From contig CAUVXJ010000100.1 in assembly GCA_963555925.1 (NCBI GenBank), positions 62,001-126,000 of the forward strand: a stretch of DNA of 64,000 nucleotides, given 5' to 3'. A program made the translations under genes and the position numbers. This DNA is from Protofrankia sp963555925 (GTDB taxonomy: Bacteria > Actinomycetota > Actinomycetes > Frankiales > Frankiaceae). Within the stretch, counting starts at the first letter, position 1, and each line of letters starts with the position of its first letter. A model generated the notes under the pieces. It was given only the letters and a program-made list of their open reading frames with translations. It ran no database searches and had not been told where the DNA came from. Positions 24,683 to 34,832 of the stretch are shown here, one piece after another.

Positions 24683-25282
24683 TCAGGCTGCCCGCAACTG
24701 CGCGGTTCGCACCAGCGCGTCACACGTCTCCTCCGTACGCGTCACATCAACGCGCAGAGAAGTAACGAATGCGTTCAACTCCTCCTGGACGGCGACAACC
24801 GACTCATGTGCAGGTACCGGACAGTCGAGCTCCAGAAACATACCTAGACCATCCAGTTCATCGACGCATAGTGATATGCTGCCCACCTTTGCCGTCCGCC
24901 GGGTCTTGGCCACCCGAACAGTCGGACAGAAGCCCATGTTCAGGATCGCCTGATGCATCTGGTCACGATCAGCGACCTCGGTTTCATATGCATCACACGC
25001 CTGAGCATTAACAGTCGGCCGTCGCAGCGCGAAAAAATGACGGTTGTTTATCGTACGAAGACGTGGGAAGGAGACGCCGAGTCGGCTGTCGTCGAACGTC
25101 CAGCGATCGGGAGCGTACGCCTGGTCATCCTGAAAGAACGGCTCGCCCAGGTCGATGCCTCGCGCCTTGAGGGTCAGGAGGAGCGCCTCCCTGTCTCTCA
25201 CATGGAACTTGACCTTAACCTCGCGCACACAAGCCTCCCCATCGTCTGTCCCGCCATCCCCCGACGCGACAGCCTGGCACAT
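24683..25282 (-). CDS. CYTH-domain protein (class IV adenylate cyclase-like)
   Basis: 199 residues. The core has the CYTH pattern: REVKVKFHVRDREALLLTLK, a basic strand FALRRPTVNAQ, VRVAKTRRTAKVG and the acidic ISLCVDELDGLGMFLELD. CYTH enzymes form a tunnel that binds triphosphates with metal ions and act as adenylate cyclases or tri(poly)phosphatases; which applies here is unknown. I choose the ATG at 25282, where a Gly/Asp-rich leader precedes VREVKVKF; a GTG just before the domain is an alternative. GC content is lower than in its neighbours and it lies between two MITEs, so horizontal origin is plausible. Confidence 0.8.
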   Translation of the reverse strand: MCQAVASGDGGTDDGEACVREVKVKFHVRDREALLLTLKARGIDLGEPFFQDDQAYAPDRWTFDDSRLGVSFPRLRTINNRHFFALRRPTVNAQACDAYETEVADRDQMHQAILNMGFCPTVRVAKTRRTAKVGSISLCVDELDGLGMFLELDCPVPAHESVVAVQEELNAFVTSLRVDVTRTEETCDALVRTAQLRAA

Positions 25283-25976
25283 AACCGAACGACCAGAAGT
25301 AACACCCACCGCCAAAGCTATAGAGTCGGATGGACGTTGGACGCCGACGGAGTGGCCATGACCACATCTTTCTGGCGTGCATCTGAGCCGGGCGATGCGA
25401 CATCGACCCTCAGCTGACAACCAGCAACGGTCAGCACACGTTCCACCCTTCCATCCAGCAGCGGTGCATTGGTTCGAGAGCCACTCGCTTCCGTCCTCGG
25501 GCGCCCACTCCATCCGTCGTCGTCAGCTCCCGTCATCCCGCGCCGGTTGCGACGGAGCGCCACGTCACAAACATGTTGCGCGCGAGCGGCGAGCGGAAAC
25601 TCCGCCACCGCCACCGGATCAGCGGCCCAACCGCCTCCGCGGTCAGGTCGAAGCCGAGCACCCGTCGATCACGAGAGCGAAGCCGCCGACAGCCGGATGG
25701 TGCTCGATCTGGCGCGTTCGGGCAAGTCCGGCTCCCTTCCCGAAACCGGCCATGCCGGATCACCCCCCCGCGACGAGGTCCCCGCGCCCAGCTGATCGGG
25801 CCCGCGGAACGGTGACCCGGGAGATATAGATCGTATCAACGGGTCCCACACGACGGCCACGATTGGAATTCGCGACGCATTCATGACAGCGTGCAAGGTC
25901 TTTCATCGGCTCTTGCGCCCGACACCGCCTTACATCCACACGTATCGGCCCGCGTGTCGTCCGGCGACAGAACCGA
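25283..25976. other. Region without a convincing gene
   Basis: 694 bp upstream of the CYTH gene up to MITE copy B. No frame has acceptable composition or recognisable motifs. It probably holds the CYTH promoter. Confidence 0.5.
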
Positions 25977-26142
25977 TAAGAGCGCCCGGCAATAGGGGTG
26001 CGGATCAAGGAGCGGGGCCGGGGTGCGTAGATCGCGAGGCGGAGGAGGAAGACACCCTGGTGTTGGGTGTCGACCGACGACAACGACGCGAGGTGCGTGC
26101 CCCAGCCCCGCGACGCCGCGTCCCCTATTGCCGGTCGCTCTA
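25977..26142 (+). mobile_element. Complete 166-bp MITE, copy B
   Basis: TA, then AGAGCGCCCGGCAATAGGGG, an internal GC-rich region without genes, and cccctattgccggtcgctc, then TA. It matches the reverse complement of copy A along its length with scattered differences and has the same total size. Confidence 0.85.
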
Positions 26143-26454
26143 AGAGAGAATCGACGGGCCAGAACCGGACGAGGCCACCGGAGACATTCCAGGCGCGTCG
26201 GCACAGATATCCCGGATTTTCGCTGGTCCCACTTCACCCGGTACCCGGTGGAACCATCGGCCGGGACCCGACACGCACCGGCGCTCTCCTACGGGCAGTC
26301 CGCCGAGCTGTGTGATCATATTCGCCGGCCGACGCGCAGACTTCCGAGAAGCGCGGGCGATCGGCGGACAACCGGTCGGTCACGGTCGCCCTCGAAGGCC
26401 CCAGTATGCTCCGGTACGGATCAGTTGCAGACATCGCATGACGGGGAGCAGCGG

Positions 26455-28149
26455 ATGGGACCTACCTCAACGGACGGTCGCTCCCGCGACGACACCGGCA
26501 GCGCTGACAACTCCGGCAACGGTGGCGACACCGGCATGAGCGACTATGCCGACAACGCTGGCTACAAAGCCAACAGCGACTACACCGGCTACGGCGACCA
26601 CACCGGCAGTGGCGACTACACCGGCAGTGGCGACGACACCGGCAGCGGTAGTCGCAGTGGCGACACCACCGCCGTCGCCCGACCGGCGAGACACCGGCAG
26701 GGTTTCCATGCGGTGCTGGCCGGGCGGCGCCGGCGGTGGCTGCCGCTCGGCGGCGCAATCGCGGCTGTCGTCGTCATCCTTGTCCTCCTCGTCGTCGTTC
26801 TGAGTGGCGGAGGCGGCTCCTCGGCCCCGCACGTCGCCGGTACCACCGGACCCACGGCCGCGGCGAGCCCGCAGGCATCCGCCGGTCCATCCGGCCGCTG
26901 GGTGCTTGCCGCCGACACGCGCCCGCTGGACGGGCAGTCCGTGTCGGCCGCTGTGGATGTCACCCTGAACCCGGGTACGGACACCCTCGACAAGATCGAG
27001 CGCGTCAAGTTCTCCCTCGACGGCAACACGGTGGTCGACGACCGGGAGGCACCGTTCACGGTCCACCTCGACGCTGTGGCCGGCGGCAAACACACACTGA
27101 CCGCGCGGGTCCGCACGAACACCGACAGCGCCGAAGTAACAGCCACCTTCACATCCACCGGGGATGGATCGACATCGGCCACGTCGGCTCCGGCCGCCGC
27201 GCCGACCGCCGAGGTACCAGCCGCCGTGCTGGCACAGGTACCAACCGCGCCGGCCCCATTGCGGACAGTCCCGGTGTCCACCGCTGATCAACTGAAGACC
27301 GCGCTCGCGGCCGCCCAGCCGGGAGACCTCATCGATCTCGCGGACGGTCAGTACAGCGGCCACTTCGTCGCCAGCCAGCCTGCGAACGCGAAGGCTCCGA
27401 TCACGGTGCGTGGCTCACGCAACGCAGTGATCGACGGAGGGTCGATCAAGGAAGGCTACGGCTTCCATCTCGACAACGCCGACTACTGGCGCCTGGAGGG
27501 TTTCACCATCCAGAACGGCCAGAAGGGGGTGATGACCGACCAGACCAGCGGCGCGGTCATCACCGGGCTGCTGGTGCGCAACGTCGGCGACGAGGCCATC
27601 CACCTGCGGAACTTCTCCACCGACAACTTCGTCGTGGGATGCACCGTCAACGGCACCGGCCGCAAGGATCGCGGCTTCGGCGAGGGCATCTACATCGGCA
27701 CGGCCAAGTCGAACTGGGAGAAGTTCAGCGGCGGGAAGCCGGACAACTCCGACCGCAACCAGATCATCGGCAACAGCATCAGCGGGGTCACAGCCGAGGC
27801 CGTCGACATCAAGGAAGCAACAACCGGTGGCGTTCTGAGCAACAACAGCTTCGACGGTTCGACGATCACCGGGGCGAACTCCGCGGACTCCTGGGTGGAT
27901 GTGAAGGGCAACAACTGGCGCATCGAGGGCAACAGGGGTGTGAACAGTCCGAAGGATGGGATCCAGACCCATGTCCTCCTCGACGGCTGGGGCACGGGAA
28001 ACATCATCACCGGCAACACGCTCGACGTCCGCGGCCCCGGCTACGGCGTCAGCATCGACAAGCCGGACAGGACCAGGAACACCGTCTCGTGCAGCAACAC
28101 CGCCACCGCGGCGGCCAGCGGCCTGACCAACGTGACCTGCACCCGGTGA
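26455..28149 (+). CDS. Membrane-anchored protein with Ig-like and right-handed beta-helix domains
   Basis: 564 residues in four parts: a cytoplasmic N-terminus with imperfect Tyr/Thr/Gly/Ser/Asp repeats (about 25-75, DYTGSGDDTGSG type), an Arg-rich stop and one membrane helix (about 97-117), an Ig-like domain (about 150-225, VKFSLDGNTVVDDREAPFTV), then a parallel beta-helix (about 270-560) with ladder motifs such as YWRLEGFTIQNGQKGVMTD and GNSISGVTAEAVDIKEATTG. Such helices occur in polysaccharide lyases and surface adhesins; no catalytic set is obvious. The domain should be extracellular. Start ATG at 26455, with GGGGAG 6 bases upstream. Confidence 0.82.
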   Translation: MGPTSTDGRSRDDTGSADNSGNGGDTGMSDYADNAGYKANSDYTGYGDHTGSGDYTGSGDDTGSGSRSGDTTAVARPARHRQGFHAVLAGRRRRWLPLGGAIAAVVVILVLLVVVLSGGGGSSAPHVAGTTGPTAAASPQASAGPSGRWVLAADTRPLDGQSVSAAVDVTLNPGTDTLDKIERVKFSLDGNTVVDDREAPFTVHLDAVAGGKHTLTARVRTNTDSAEVTATFTSTGDGSTSATSAPAAAPTAEVPAAVLAQVPTAPAPLRTVPVSTADQLKTALAAAQPGDLIDLADGQYSGHFVASQPANAKAPITVRGSRNAVIDGGSIKEGYGFHLDNADYWRLEGFTIQNGQKGVMTDQTSGAVITGLLVRNVGDEAIHLRNFSTDNFVVGCTVNGTGRKDRGFGEGIYIGTAKSNWEKFSGGKPDNSDRNQIIGNSISGVTAEAVDIKEATTGGVLSNNSFDGSTITGANSADSWVDVKGNNWRIEGNRGVNSPKDGIQTHVLLDGWGTGNIITGNTLDVRGPGYGVSIDKPDRTRNTVSCSNTATAAASGLTNVTCTR

Positions 28150-28173
28150 GGACAGGCCCGCTCTGACACCGCC

Positions 28174-30369
28174 CTACCCAGCTGGTCCGGCAGCCGGACC
28201 GACAGCCGGACCACTGTGATGGGAGAACCGAACCGGCTCGGCCAGGACTGCACCGGCGCCTTCAAGATCGGCGAGACGCGCGGCGAGCGTGGCCTCGGCG
28301 AGTCGGGCCGGTAGGGCGACGCTGAACTTGAGGCCGGCCAGCGCCTGCTCCCCGACGTGCGGCAGACAGAGCCGCTCACCTGCATCCGCGGTTGCGGCCT
28401 GCCACATCTGCGCGGTCAGGTCGGCGCGCAGCCGGATGAACGCCTCGTCGGCGCGCTGAAGCGGATCGGCCATGTCCGCGAGGGTGGCGGTCAGCGTGAG
28501 GTTGGCCCTGTACCCGGCCCACGTCCACCATCGCACGTCCCCGTTGTCGTCCCGGACGATGACGGTGCCCCGCGCATGAACGGTGTCGGGGTGCCGCGCA
28601 CCTATCGCGTCGAGGCGCCGGGATGCACGCGTCGTCATCGCCACCGGCGGCCGGGCGCCGAGCATGATCTCCCGCATCGCCCGGGTCAGCCAGAAGGACA
28701 ATCCGCCCATCCCGAAGGTGATCCAGCGAGCTTTCCCGCCGCCGTCGGCCGGTTCGACGTAGCAGCGCCGATGCGTCCAGTCGATGTGAGTGACGCGCCA
28801 GCTCCGGCCGCCGAGCAGAAGAAGGCGTGGCCCTGCCACCTGTTCGGTCAGCAACATTGGGTCGGTCCGTCCGATCTCGTCGCGGCCGGATAGGACGCTG
28901 AATTCCGGCGCCGCGGTGAAGACTGCGGTCAGCGCAGAGAAATGCCGGTGGCCGAACCGGCGTTCCGCCTCCGGACCAATGAAGATCATTCCGCTGTCGG
29001 TGTCCAGGTACCCCTGCCTGACCAGGTGGCCCATGATCGGTTCGCCGCCGCGGTCAAACGGGGCGAGGCCGTTCCACTCCTGGCTCCACGATCGGTCCCC
29101 GACGCGGTTCTCCTGGAGACAGAGCGCGAGGATCTGCTGGGCGACGATGTGGCGTGGCTGCGGGGGCGGAACAACCGGCTCAACCCAGTGCTGTCCCCAC
29201 AGCAGGAGCAGGCCGGCGGCCCGCAGCAGCGCGCCGTCGGACAGCACCAGGAAAAGACAGTTGCGTACGGCGCCCGGCCGGCGTCCGGTGCGGCCCAGAC
29301 GCTGCAGAAACGACGCAACAGTGCCGGGTGCGTCCAGTTGGATGACCCGGTCAAGATCGCCGACATCGATGCCCAGTTCCAACGTGCTCGTCGCGACGAT
29401 CACACAGTCCCGGGCCTGCGCGAACGCCTCCTCCGAACGGCGCCGCTCGTCCGCGGACAATGACGCGTGGGAAAGGAAAGTCGTGACTCCGCGTTGTCGC
29501 AGTGCCTGGCCGAGCTCTTCGACGAGCTTTTTCGAATCGCAGAAGACCAGACGTTTCTCGCCCCGGTGCAACGCCGCGAGCACGGTTGCGGCGTTGGCGA
29601 CCGATCCGACATAGTCCAGCTCGATGTCAGCGGTGGGAGGATCAACCGATCCCGATCCCGATCCCGATCCCGGCCCCAGCCCCGGCACGAGCGCGGGCAT
29701 CCCCCGCACCTGGGGCGCGACCACCCGGGCGGGACGCCGGCCCGCCGCCGATCCCTGCAGCCAGCGCAGAAGATCCTGCGGATTGCCGACGGTGGCCGAG
29801 AGCCCCACCCGTTGGACGTCCCGTCCAACGAGCCGTTGCAACCGTTCGACGACAGCGAGCAGATGCCATCCACGATCGTCACCGGCGAAGGAGTGGATCT
29901 CGTCGACGACGACGGCACGAAGGTCGGAGAAGAAGGAGCGGTGATCGACGTTGACGCTGACGAGCATCGCCTCCAACGACTCCGGCGTCGTCAGCAGAAC
30001 ATCGGGACGGGCACGCAGGATGGCCTTCCGTCGCCGGTCCGTGACGTCACCGTGCCATACCGCCGACTGGCGGCCGAGCCAACCGGTATAGGTGGCCAGC
30101 CGTGGCTCCAGGTTGTTGAGCAGCGCCTTGAGCGGACAGAGGTACACCAACGAGGTCCCGCTCCAGTTTTCCGCCGCCATCCGGGACAACAGCGGGAACA
30201 GGGCCGCTTCGGTCTTGCCGCCGGCGGTCGGCGCGAGCAGCAGGGCGTCGTCACCGCCGATCAGCGGCGCTACCGACTCCTCCTGGAGCGGGCGGAGTCT
30301 CGGCCAGGCGAGTGTGTTGACGATGTGGTGGAGGACGACCGGATGCAGCAGGTCTGCATCGTCGCTCAC
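28174..30369 (-). CDS. brxHI: BREX type 2 Lhr-like helicase BrxHI
   Basis: 731-residue superfamily 2 DEAD/DEAH-type helicase. Motif I APTAGGKTEAALF, motif II DEIHSF, motif III SATVGNP and motif VI QRLGRTGRRPG are all present, and the C-terminal region extends beyond the helicase core as in Lhr-like BREX helicases. It is the last gene of the pgl/brx block and overlaps brxD by 4 bp (ATGA). A Gly-Ser repeat (GPGSGSGSGS) encoded by a short tandem repeat near 29645 is inserted between the two RecA domains. It probably acts in phage exclusion on DNA, as in other type 2 BREX loci. Confidence 0.9.
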   Translation of the reverse strand: MSDDADLLHPVVLHHIVNTLAWPRLRPLQEESVAPLIGGDDALLLAPTAGGKTEAALFPLLSRMAAENWSGTSLVYLCPLKALLNNLEPRLATYTGWLGRQSAVWHGDVTDRRRKAILRARPDVLLTTPESLEAMLVSVNVDHRSFFSDLRAVVVDEIHSFAGDDRGWHLLAVVERLQRLVGRDVQRVGLSATVGNPQDLLRWLQGSAAGRRPARVVAPQVRGMPALVPGLGPGSGSGSGSVDPPTADIELDYVGSVANAATVLAALHRGEKRLVFCDSKKLVEELGQALRQRGVTTFLSHASLSADERRRSEEAFAQARDCVIVATSTLELGIDVGDLDRVIQLDAPGTVASFLQRLGRTGRRPGAVRNCLFLVLSDGALLRAAGLLLLWGQHWVEPVVPPPQPRHIVAQQILALCLQENRVGDRSWSQEWNGLAPFDRGGEPIMGHLVRQGYLDTDSGMIFIGPEAERRFGHRHFSALTAVFTAAPEFSVLSGRDEIGRTDPMLLTEQVAGPRLLLLGGRSWRVTHIDWTHRRCYVEPADGGGKARWITFGMGGLSFWLTRAMREIMLGARPPVAMTTRASRRLDAIGARHPDTVHARGTVIVRDDNGDVRWWTWAGYRANLTLTATLADMADPLQRADEAFIRLRADLTAQMWQAATADAGERLCLPHVGEQALAGLKFSVALPARLAEATLAARLADLEGAGAVLAEPVRFSHHSGPAVGPAAGPAG

Positions 30370-31697
30370 GGCAGGTCGAGCTGGACGTCATCGGCGAAGG
30401 CCGCGTTGCGCTCCACCTCGGTCAGCTCGGCCGCGGCCACCGTCAACGGGTAGTCGCGCCGTGGGTTGAAGTCACCGAACTGATCAACCCGGTCAAGGAC
30501 GTCACCGACGAGCTTCTTCAGGAACAGCCGGGGCGCGACCCCTACCTTGCCACCGAGCTGGCCGGCCACGGCCGCGGCGAGGTCTGCGACGTAGCCGTCG
30601 TCGACGACCGTGCGGATCCGTTCGGGCGCGGCCGAGCCGTCCGCGTACAGCTCGCGGACCTTACCCCCGAGCTCGACGAGCGAATCCAGGGTGAATCCGG
30701 GCAGCCGGATCTGCACCGCCCGCGGATTGTCGAAACGGGCGTCGGTGGTGAAGTCGGTCGCGAGCCGCTGGGCAAGCGGTGGAAGCCGCTGTACACCCTG
30801 CGGCCCGTCATAGAAGGCGGGCGTGCCAGTGATGATCAGATAGAGACCGGGGAAGCGGCCGCCGTGCACCTCGTCGATGAGCTGCCGCAGCGCGTTGAGC
30901 GCCTTGTCGCGTGCGTCGGAGCGGACCCGTTGCAGGGTCTCCACCTCGTCGAGCACGACCAGCAGGCCCCGGTAGCCGCTGTCGCGCAGGACGACCAGCA
31001 GCCCCTGGACGAAACCGAGGGCACCGAAGTGGTCGAGGTCCCCGCGTACCCCGGCTGCACGCCGGGCGGATCCGGCGACGTGCGGCTGACCGGACAGCCA
31101 GGCGAGAACGGCCTGCGCAGTGGCCTGGTCGCCGGTGGCGGTCGCGGCCCGGTAGCCGCGCAGCGCAGCGGCGAAGGCGGGGGCTGCCCGGCCGACATCC
31201 GCCAGCCGCCCCTCGAGCAGATCACCCACCGCTCGTTCGAGCGCCGCTGCGTCGGCCGGATCCACCCCGCCGGCCGCGAGAACATCGTCCTCCAGGGCGT
31301 AGAACCAGGCGTCCACGACAGGGCGCAGCGCGCTCGGTGGAAAGGTCGCGGTGGCCAGCCGTTCGGTGAGTCGACGGTAGACCGTTTCCAAGCGGTGCAA
31401 CGGCGTCTCGTTCTCGGAGATCTGCACCTCTGCTGTTGCAAGGTTCAGCTGCTTAGCCCGCTCGGCCAACCAGCGGGTGAGGAACGTCTTCCCGGAGCCG
31501 TACTCCCCCCGCACGGCTTTGAAGACCGAGCTTCCCGCCGCAACCGCCGCGAGGTCGTCGGCTACGGCGCTCTCGAATCGACGCAGGCCGACCGCGAGCA
31601 GATCAAGGCCCGACTCGGGCACCGCTCCGCGGCGCAACGCGTCGAGCACGTCCCGGCGCCGCACGACGCTGGCCCTGGTACTGGCCCTGGCGTTCAC
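30366..31697 (-). CDS. brxD: BREX type 2 ATPase BrxD
   Basis: 443-residue AAA-like ATPase of the BrxD (DUF2791) family. The N-terminus has RRRDVLDALRRGAVPESGLD and Walker A GEYGSGKTFLTRW; Walker B is LLVVLDEVETLQ, followed by the sensor-like LYLIITGTPAFYDGPQGVQ. Its start overlaps the pglZ stop and its stop overlaps the brxHI start, each as ATGA, so the three genes are translated as a unit. Its role in BREX defence is unknown beyond being a required or associated component. Confidence 0.9.
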   Translation of the reverse strand: MNARASTRASVVRRRDVLDALRRGAVPESGLDLLAVGLRRFESAVADDLAAVAAGSSVFKAVRGEYGSGKTFLTRWLAERAKQLNLATAEVQISENETPLHRLETVYRRLTERLATATFPPSALRPVVDAWFYALEDDVLAAGGVDPADAAALERAVGDLLEGRLADVGRAAPAFAAALRGYRAATATGDQATAQAVLAWLSGQPHVAGSARRAAGVRGDLDHFGALGFVQGLLVVLRDSGYRGLLVVLDEVETLQRVRSDARDKALNALRQLIDEVHGGRFPGLYLIITGTPAFYDGPQGVQRLPPLAQRLATDFTTDARFDNPRAVQIRLPGFTLDSLVELGGKVRELYADGSAAPERIRTVVDDGYVADLAAAVAGQLGGKVGVAPRLFLKKLVGDVLDRVDQFGDFNPRRDYPLTVAAAELTEVERNAAFADDVQLDLP

Positions 31698-34600
31698 CGG
31701 AGCCTGCCGGACAGGCCGAACTGCTCGCGCAGCAGGACCACGTCGAGCCGGACGGTCCGACTGTCGTCGATCAATGAGAGCACCGGGTAGTTGTCGACGT
31801 TGAAGATCCGCTGCAGCGTGGTCGCGAAGCCGACCGCCCGGCCCGGATGCTCACCGGCCCGTTCAGCCACGACAGCGGTCGCGAGCCTGCCGTTGGCGTG
31901 CAGCAGCGCGGCCAGCGCAGCGGCGATCTTCCTGGTGGGCACCGTACGCGGCGTCAACCCGGCTTGAGCCCTGAACATCTCCGTGGCGAGCAACTCCTCG
32001 ACCACGGCATCCACCCCCGTTCGTGCGGATGCGGGTACCGATGTCGGTACGGGCGTGCCCACGGCTGGCGTGGGCTCCGGCGCGTACCCCGGCGCGTGCT
32101 CCGGCGCGGGAAGGTCGAACGCCGCCTGGCCCTCGTGCACCGGCGCCCGGCGCCTGGTCCTACGCGGCGCAGGAGCCACGGCGGGATGCAGTGGTGGCGG
32201 TGCCGCTGACGTCACACCGGCGGGAGCCTGTTCAAGCGACCACCAGCCGGGACGCTGGTCGGCCAACGGCCGCCAGCGGGGTGGCACCATGTCCGTGCCT
32301 GAGGGCGCGAAGGGCAGGAATGCCAGTACGGGAACGGTTACCTCGGCCGGGGACGCGCCGCCGTGGTAGCCGGCCCTGCGGGCGGTATAGCGCAGCTCAG
32401 GATTCCACAGGGCGACAATCCGACCACCGGGGACCACCACCCGCGGCCCGGCCAGCTCGACCTCACCGTCGGCTACAGGCCCCTCACCGGACCTGTGCCG
32501 CGCCGAAAGAGCGTCGGGGGCGCCCGTCATCCGACCGCCGTGCTCGGGCACGTACCCGTGATCGCTGGTGAGCACCACAGCCCGCCCGGTGGCACGGGCA
32601 TGGGCCAGGACAGCCTGCAACCCCCAGATCTTCGAGACCGTCCAACCGGTGTCGAAACCCTCGTGCCCGGCGTTGAGGCTGTCGTCGACGGTGTTGATGA
32701 CCACACCGACCACCGAGGCGTCGCCGTGTAACGCCTCGGTCAGCCCGGTGGCCAGGCGGGTGCCGGGACCACCGTGCAGGTCACCGCGATGGAACAGCCG
32801 GACGCTCTGGCCGCGCCAGAGCCGGTGCCGTTCGAAGGCGGCCTTCTCGTCGTCCTGGCCCCCTTCGGTCAGCCGCCCGGACAGCAGGGAGGCACGGGAG
32901 ACGGCCGTCACCGTGGGAAGCGCGGCGATGGCCGCTCGACGGCGAGCCGGAGCGCCGGGTTCGGTGCTGAGCGGCTCGCCGAGGGGGTCGTACTCCTGCC
33001 AGCCCTCACCTCGCAGATCCTGGGCCAGCGCGACGGCGACGGCCGCGCTCATGCCGTCGAGGATGACGAGCAGCACCCGAGCGCCGTCCGCGCGCAGCAT
33101 CGGGGCGACGACCCGTTGGAGCACGGTCTCCACGACGAGGGCCTCGCCGGGAGGGGTGCCCGCCGACGTCCACGCCGCCAGGCGACGCGCGAACGCATCG
33201 TCAAGGCCGCGGCGGCGCTGCGCTCCGGCGACGTACACGGCCCGGTATGCTGCGGACAGCGCTGGATGGACGTCCTCACCGGCCCAGATGTGCTGCAACG
33301 CGACGTCGGCCCAACCCCAGTCGGCGAGGTGCGCGTCGACGCCGGCTCCCGCGCTCTGCGGCGGCCCGGTCCCGGTGGCGAGCCACTGGACCAGCCGCTG
33401 GGCCATCATCACCTGCTCAACCCGGCGGTGCCGTGNNNNNNNNNNNNNNNNNNNNNNNNNNNNNNNNNNNNNNNNNNNNNNNNNNNNNNNNNNNNNNNNN
33501 NNNNNNNNNNNNNNNNNNNNNNNNNNNNNNNNNNNNNNNNNNNNNNNNNNNNNNNNNNNNNNNNNNNNNNNNNNNNNNNNNNNNNNNNNNNNNNNNNNNN
33601 NNNNNNNNNNNNNNNNNNNNNNNNNNNNNNNNNNNNNNNNNNNNNNNNNNNNNNNNNNNNNNNNNNNNNNNNNNNNNNNNNNNNNNNNNNNNNNNNNNNN
33701 NNNNNNNNNNNNNNNNNNNNNNNNNNNNNNNNNNNNNNNNNNNNNNNNNNNNNNNNNNNNNNNNNNNNNNNNNNNNNNNNNNNNNNNNNNNNNNNNNNNN
33801 NNNNNNNNNNNNNNNNNNNNNNNNNNNNNNNNNNNNNNNNNNNNNNNNNNNNNNNNNNNNNNNNNNNNNNNNNNNNNNNNNNNNNNNNNNNNNNNNNNNN
33901 NNNNNNNNNNNNNNNNNNNNNNNNNNNNCCGCGGCGAAGGCCCGCAGCGTGGCGTCGTCGAGATGCGGGGCGTCGTCGAGATGCGGGGCGTCACGCTGCC
34001 CGTCGCCGAAGTACGCCTCGACTCGCCCCTGTGCCCGTTCACTCCCGGCGGGCCTATCCGGTCCCCACAGGCACGCACACACCAGGCCCAGCGGTAGCGC
34101 ATCGCTCCCCCGGCCGGAATCGACCAACGCGAACAACGCGCGCGCGGCCCGGCCCGTCCTGGCGGTGAGCCAGTCGACGAGTCCCCGTCGTTCCTCGGCA
34201 CGCAGCGCGCGGAACGCCTCCGTGGCGCCGGGCAGGAAGCTCCAGCGCAGCAGCGCCGGCGCATCGATCCCGTCGGCGCCCAGCCCGAGCCGGTCAAGGC
34301 CCAGCCGGCGTGCGGCGAGCTGGCTCACCGCGGCGTCCCGGCTCAACACTGCGCCGGGCAACCGGGGCCACCCGCCTGGCGGCATCGCGTCGAGCAGCGC
34401 CTGGGCGGCCCACCGCTCCCCGGCGAGCCGGGGGTCCAGGCGGGCCGCGCCGAAACTTTCCTCCACCAGCGCCCACGGCTCCACGACATGGACCCGGTGC
34501 CGGTGGACCTGGCTCAGCACACTGTCACCGAGCTCGCCTTCCTCCCGGTCGGTGAGCAGGACGAGAAGCCGGCCGCCGGGCGTCCCGGACCATGCGGTTG

Positions 34601-34832
34601 TCTGCTCAAGCACCGCGAGTGGTGACACGCAGGGCACCACCCGGACATCCTTGCCGTCGACCTGGAACTCGGCCTCACCCTCCCAGACCGGCTCGGCGCG
34701 GATCAGGACGATCGGATGCGTCAGCGTCCCCGGTCGGCTGCCCGCCGGGCGCAGCAGACGGCGTACGCGCTGCTCGAGCGCGATCGGGCTGATCCGCGGC
34801 ACCCGGGCCGACGCGGCGGCCGGGTATGTCAC
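31694..34832 (-). CDS. pglZ: BREX alkaline-phosphatase-like protein PglZ, interrupted by an assembly gap
   Basis: PglZ is the hallmark gene of BREX/Pgl defence. The C-terminal half carries the alkaline-phosphatase-like core: LLVILDGMSAAVA, a metal-site TSDHGYVPEHGG and RRAGYHGGASPAEV. The N-terminal half (PRISPIALEQRVRRLLRP, PIVLIRAEPVWEGEAEF) is also typical. I place the start at the GTG at 34832, which overlaps the pglY stop as GTGA. The 493-N gap splits the gene and the two halves are in different frames, so the gap size is an estimate and not evidence of a pseudogene. Confidence 0.9.
33436..33928. other. Assembly gap (493 N) inside pglZ
   Basis: Run of N within pglZ. The flanking coding frames do not match across it, so the true missing length is unknown. 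Confidence 0.95.
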
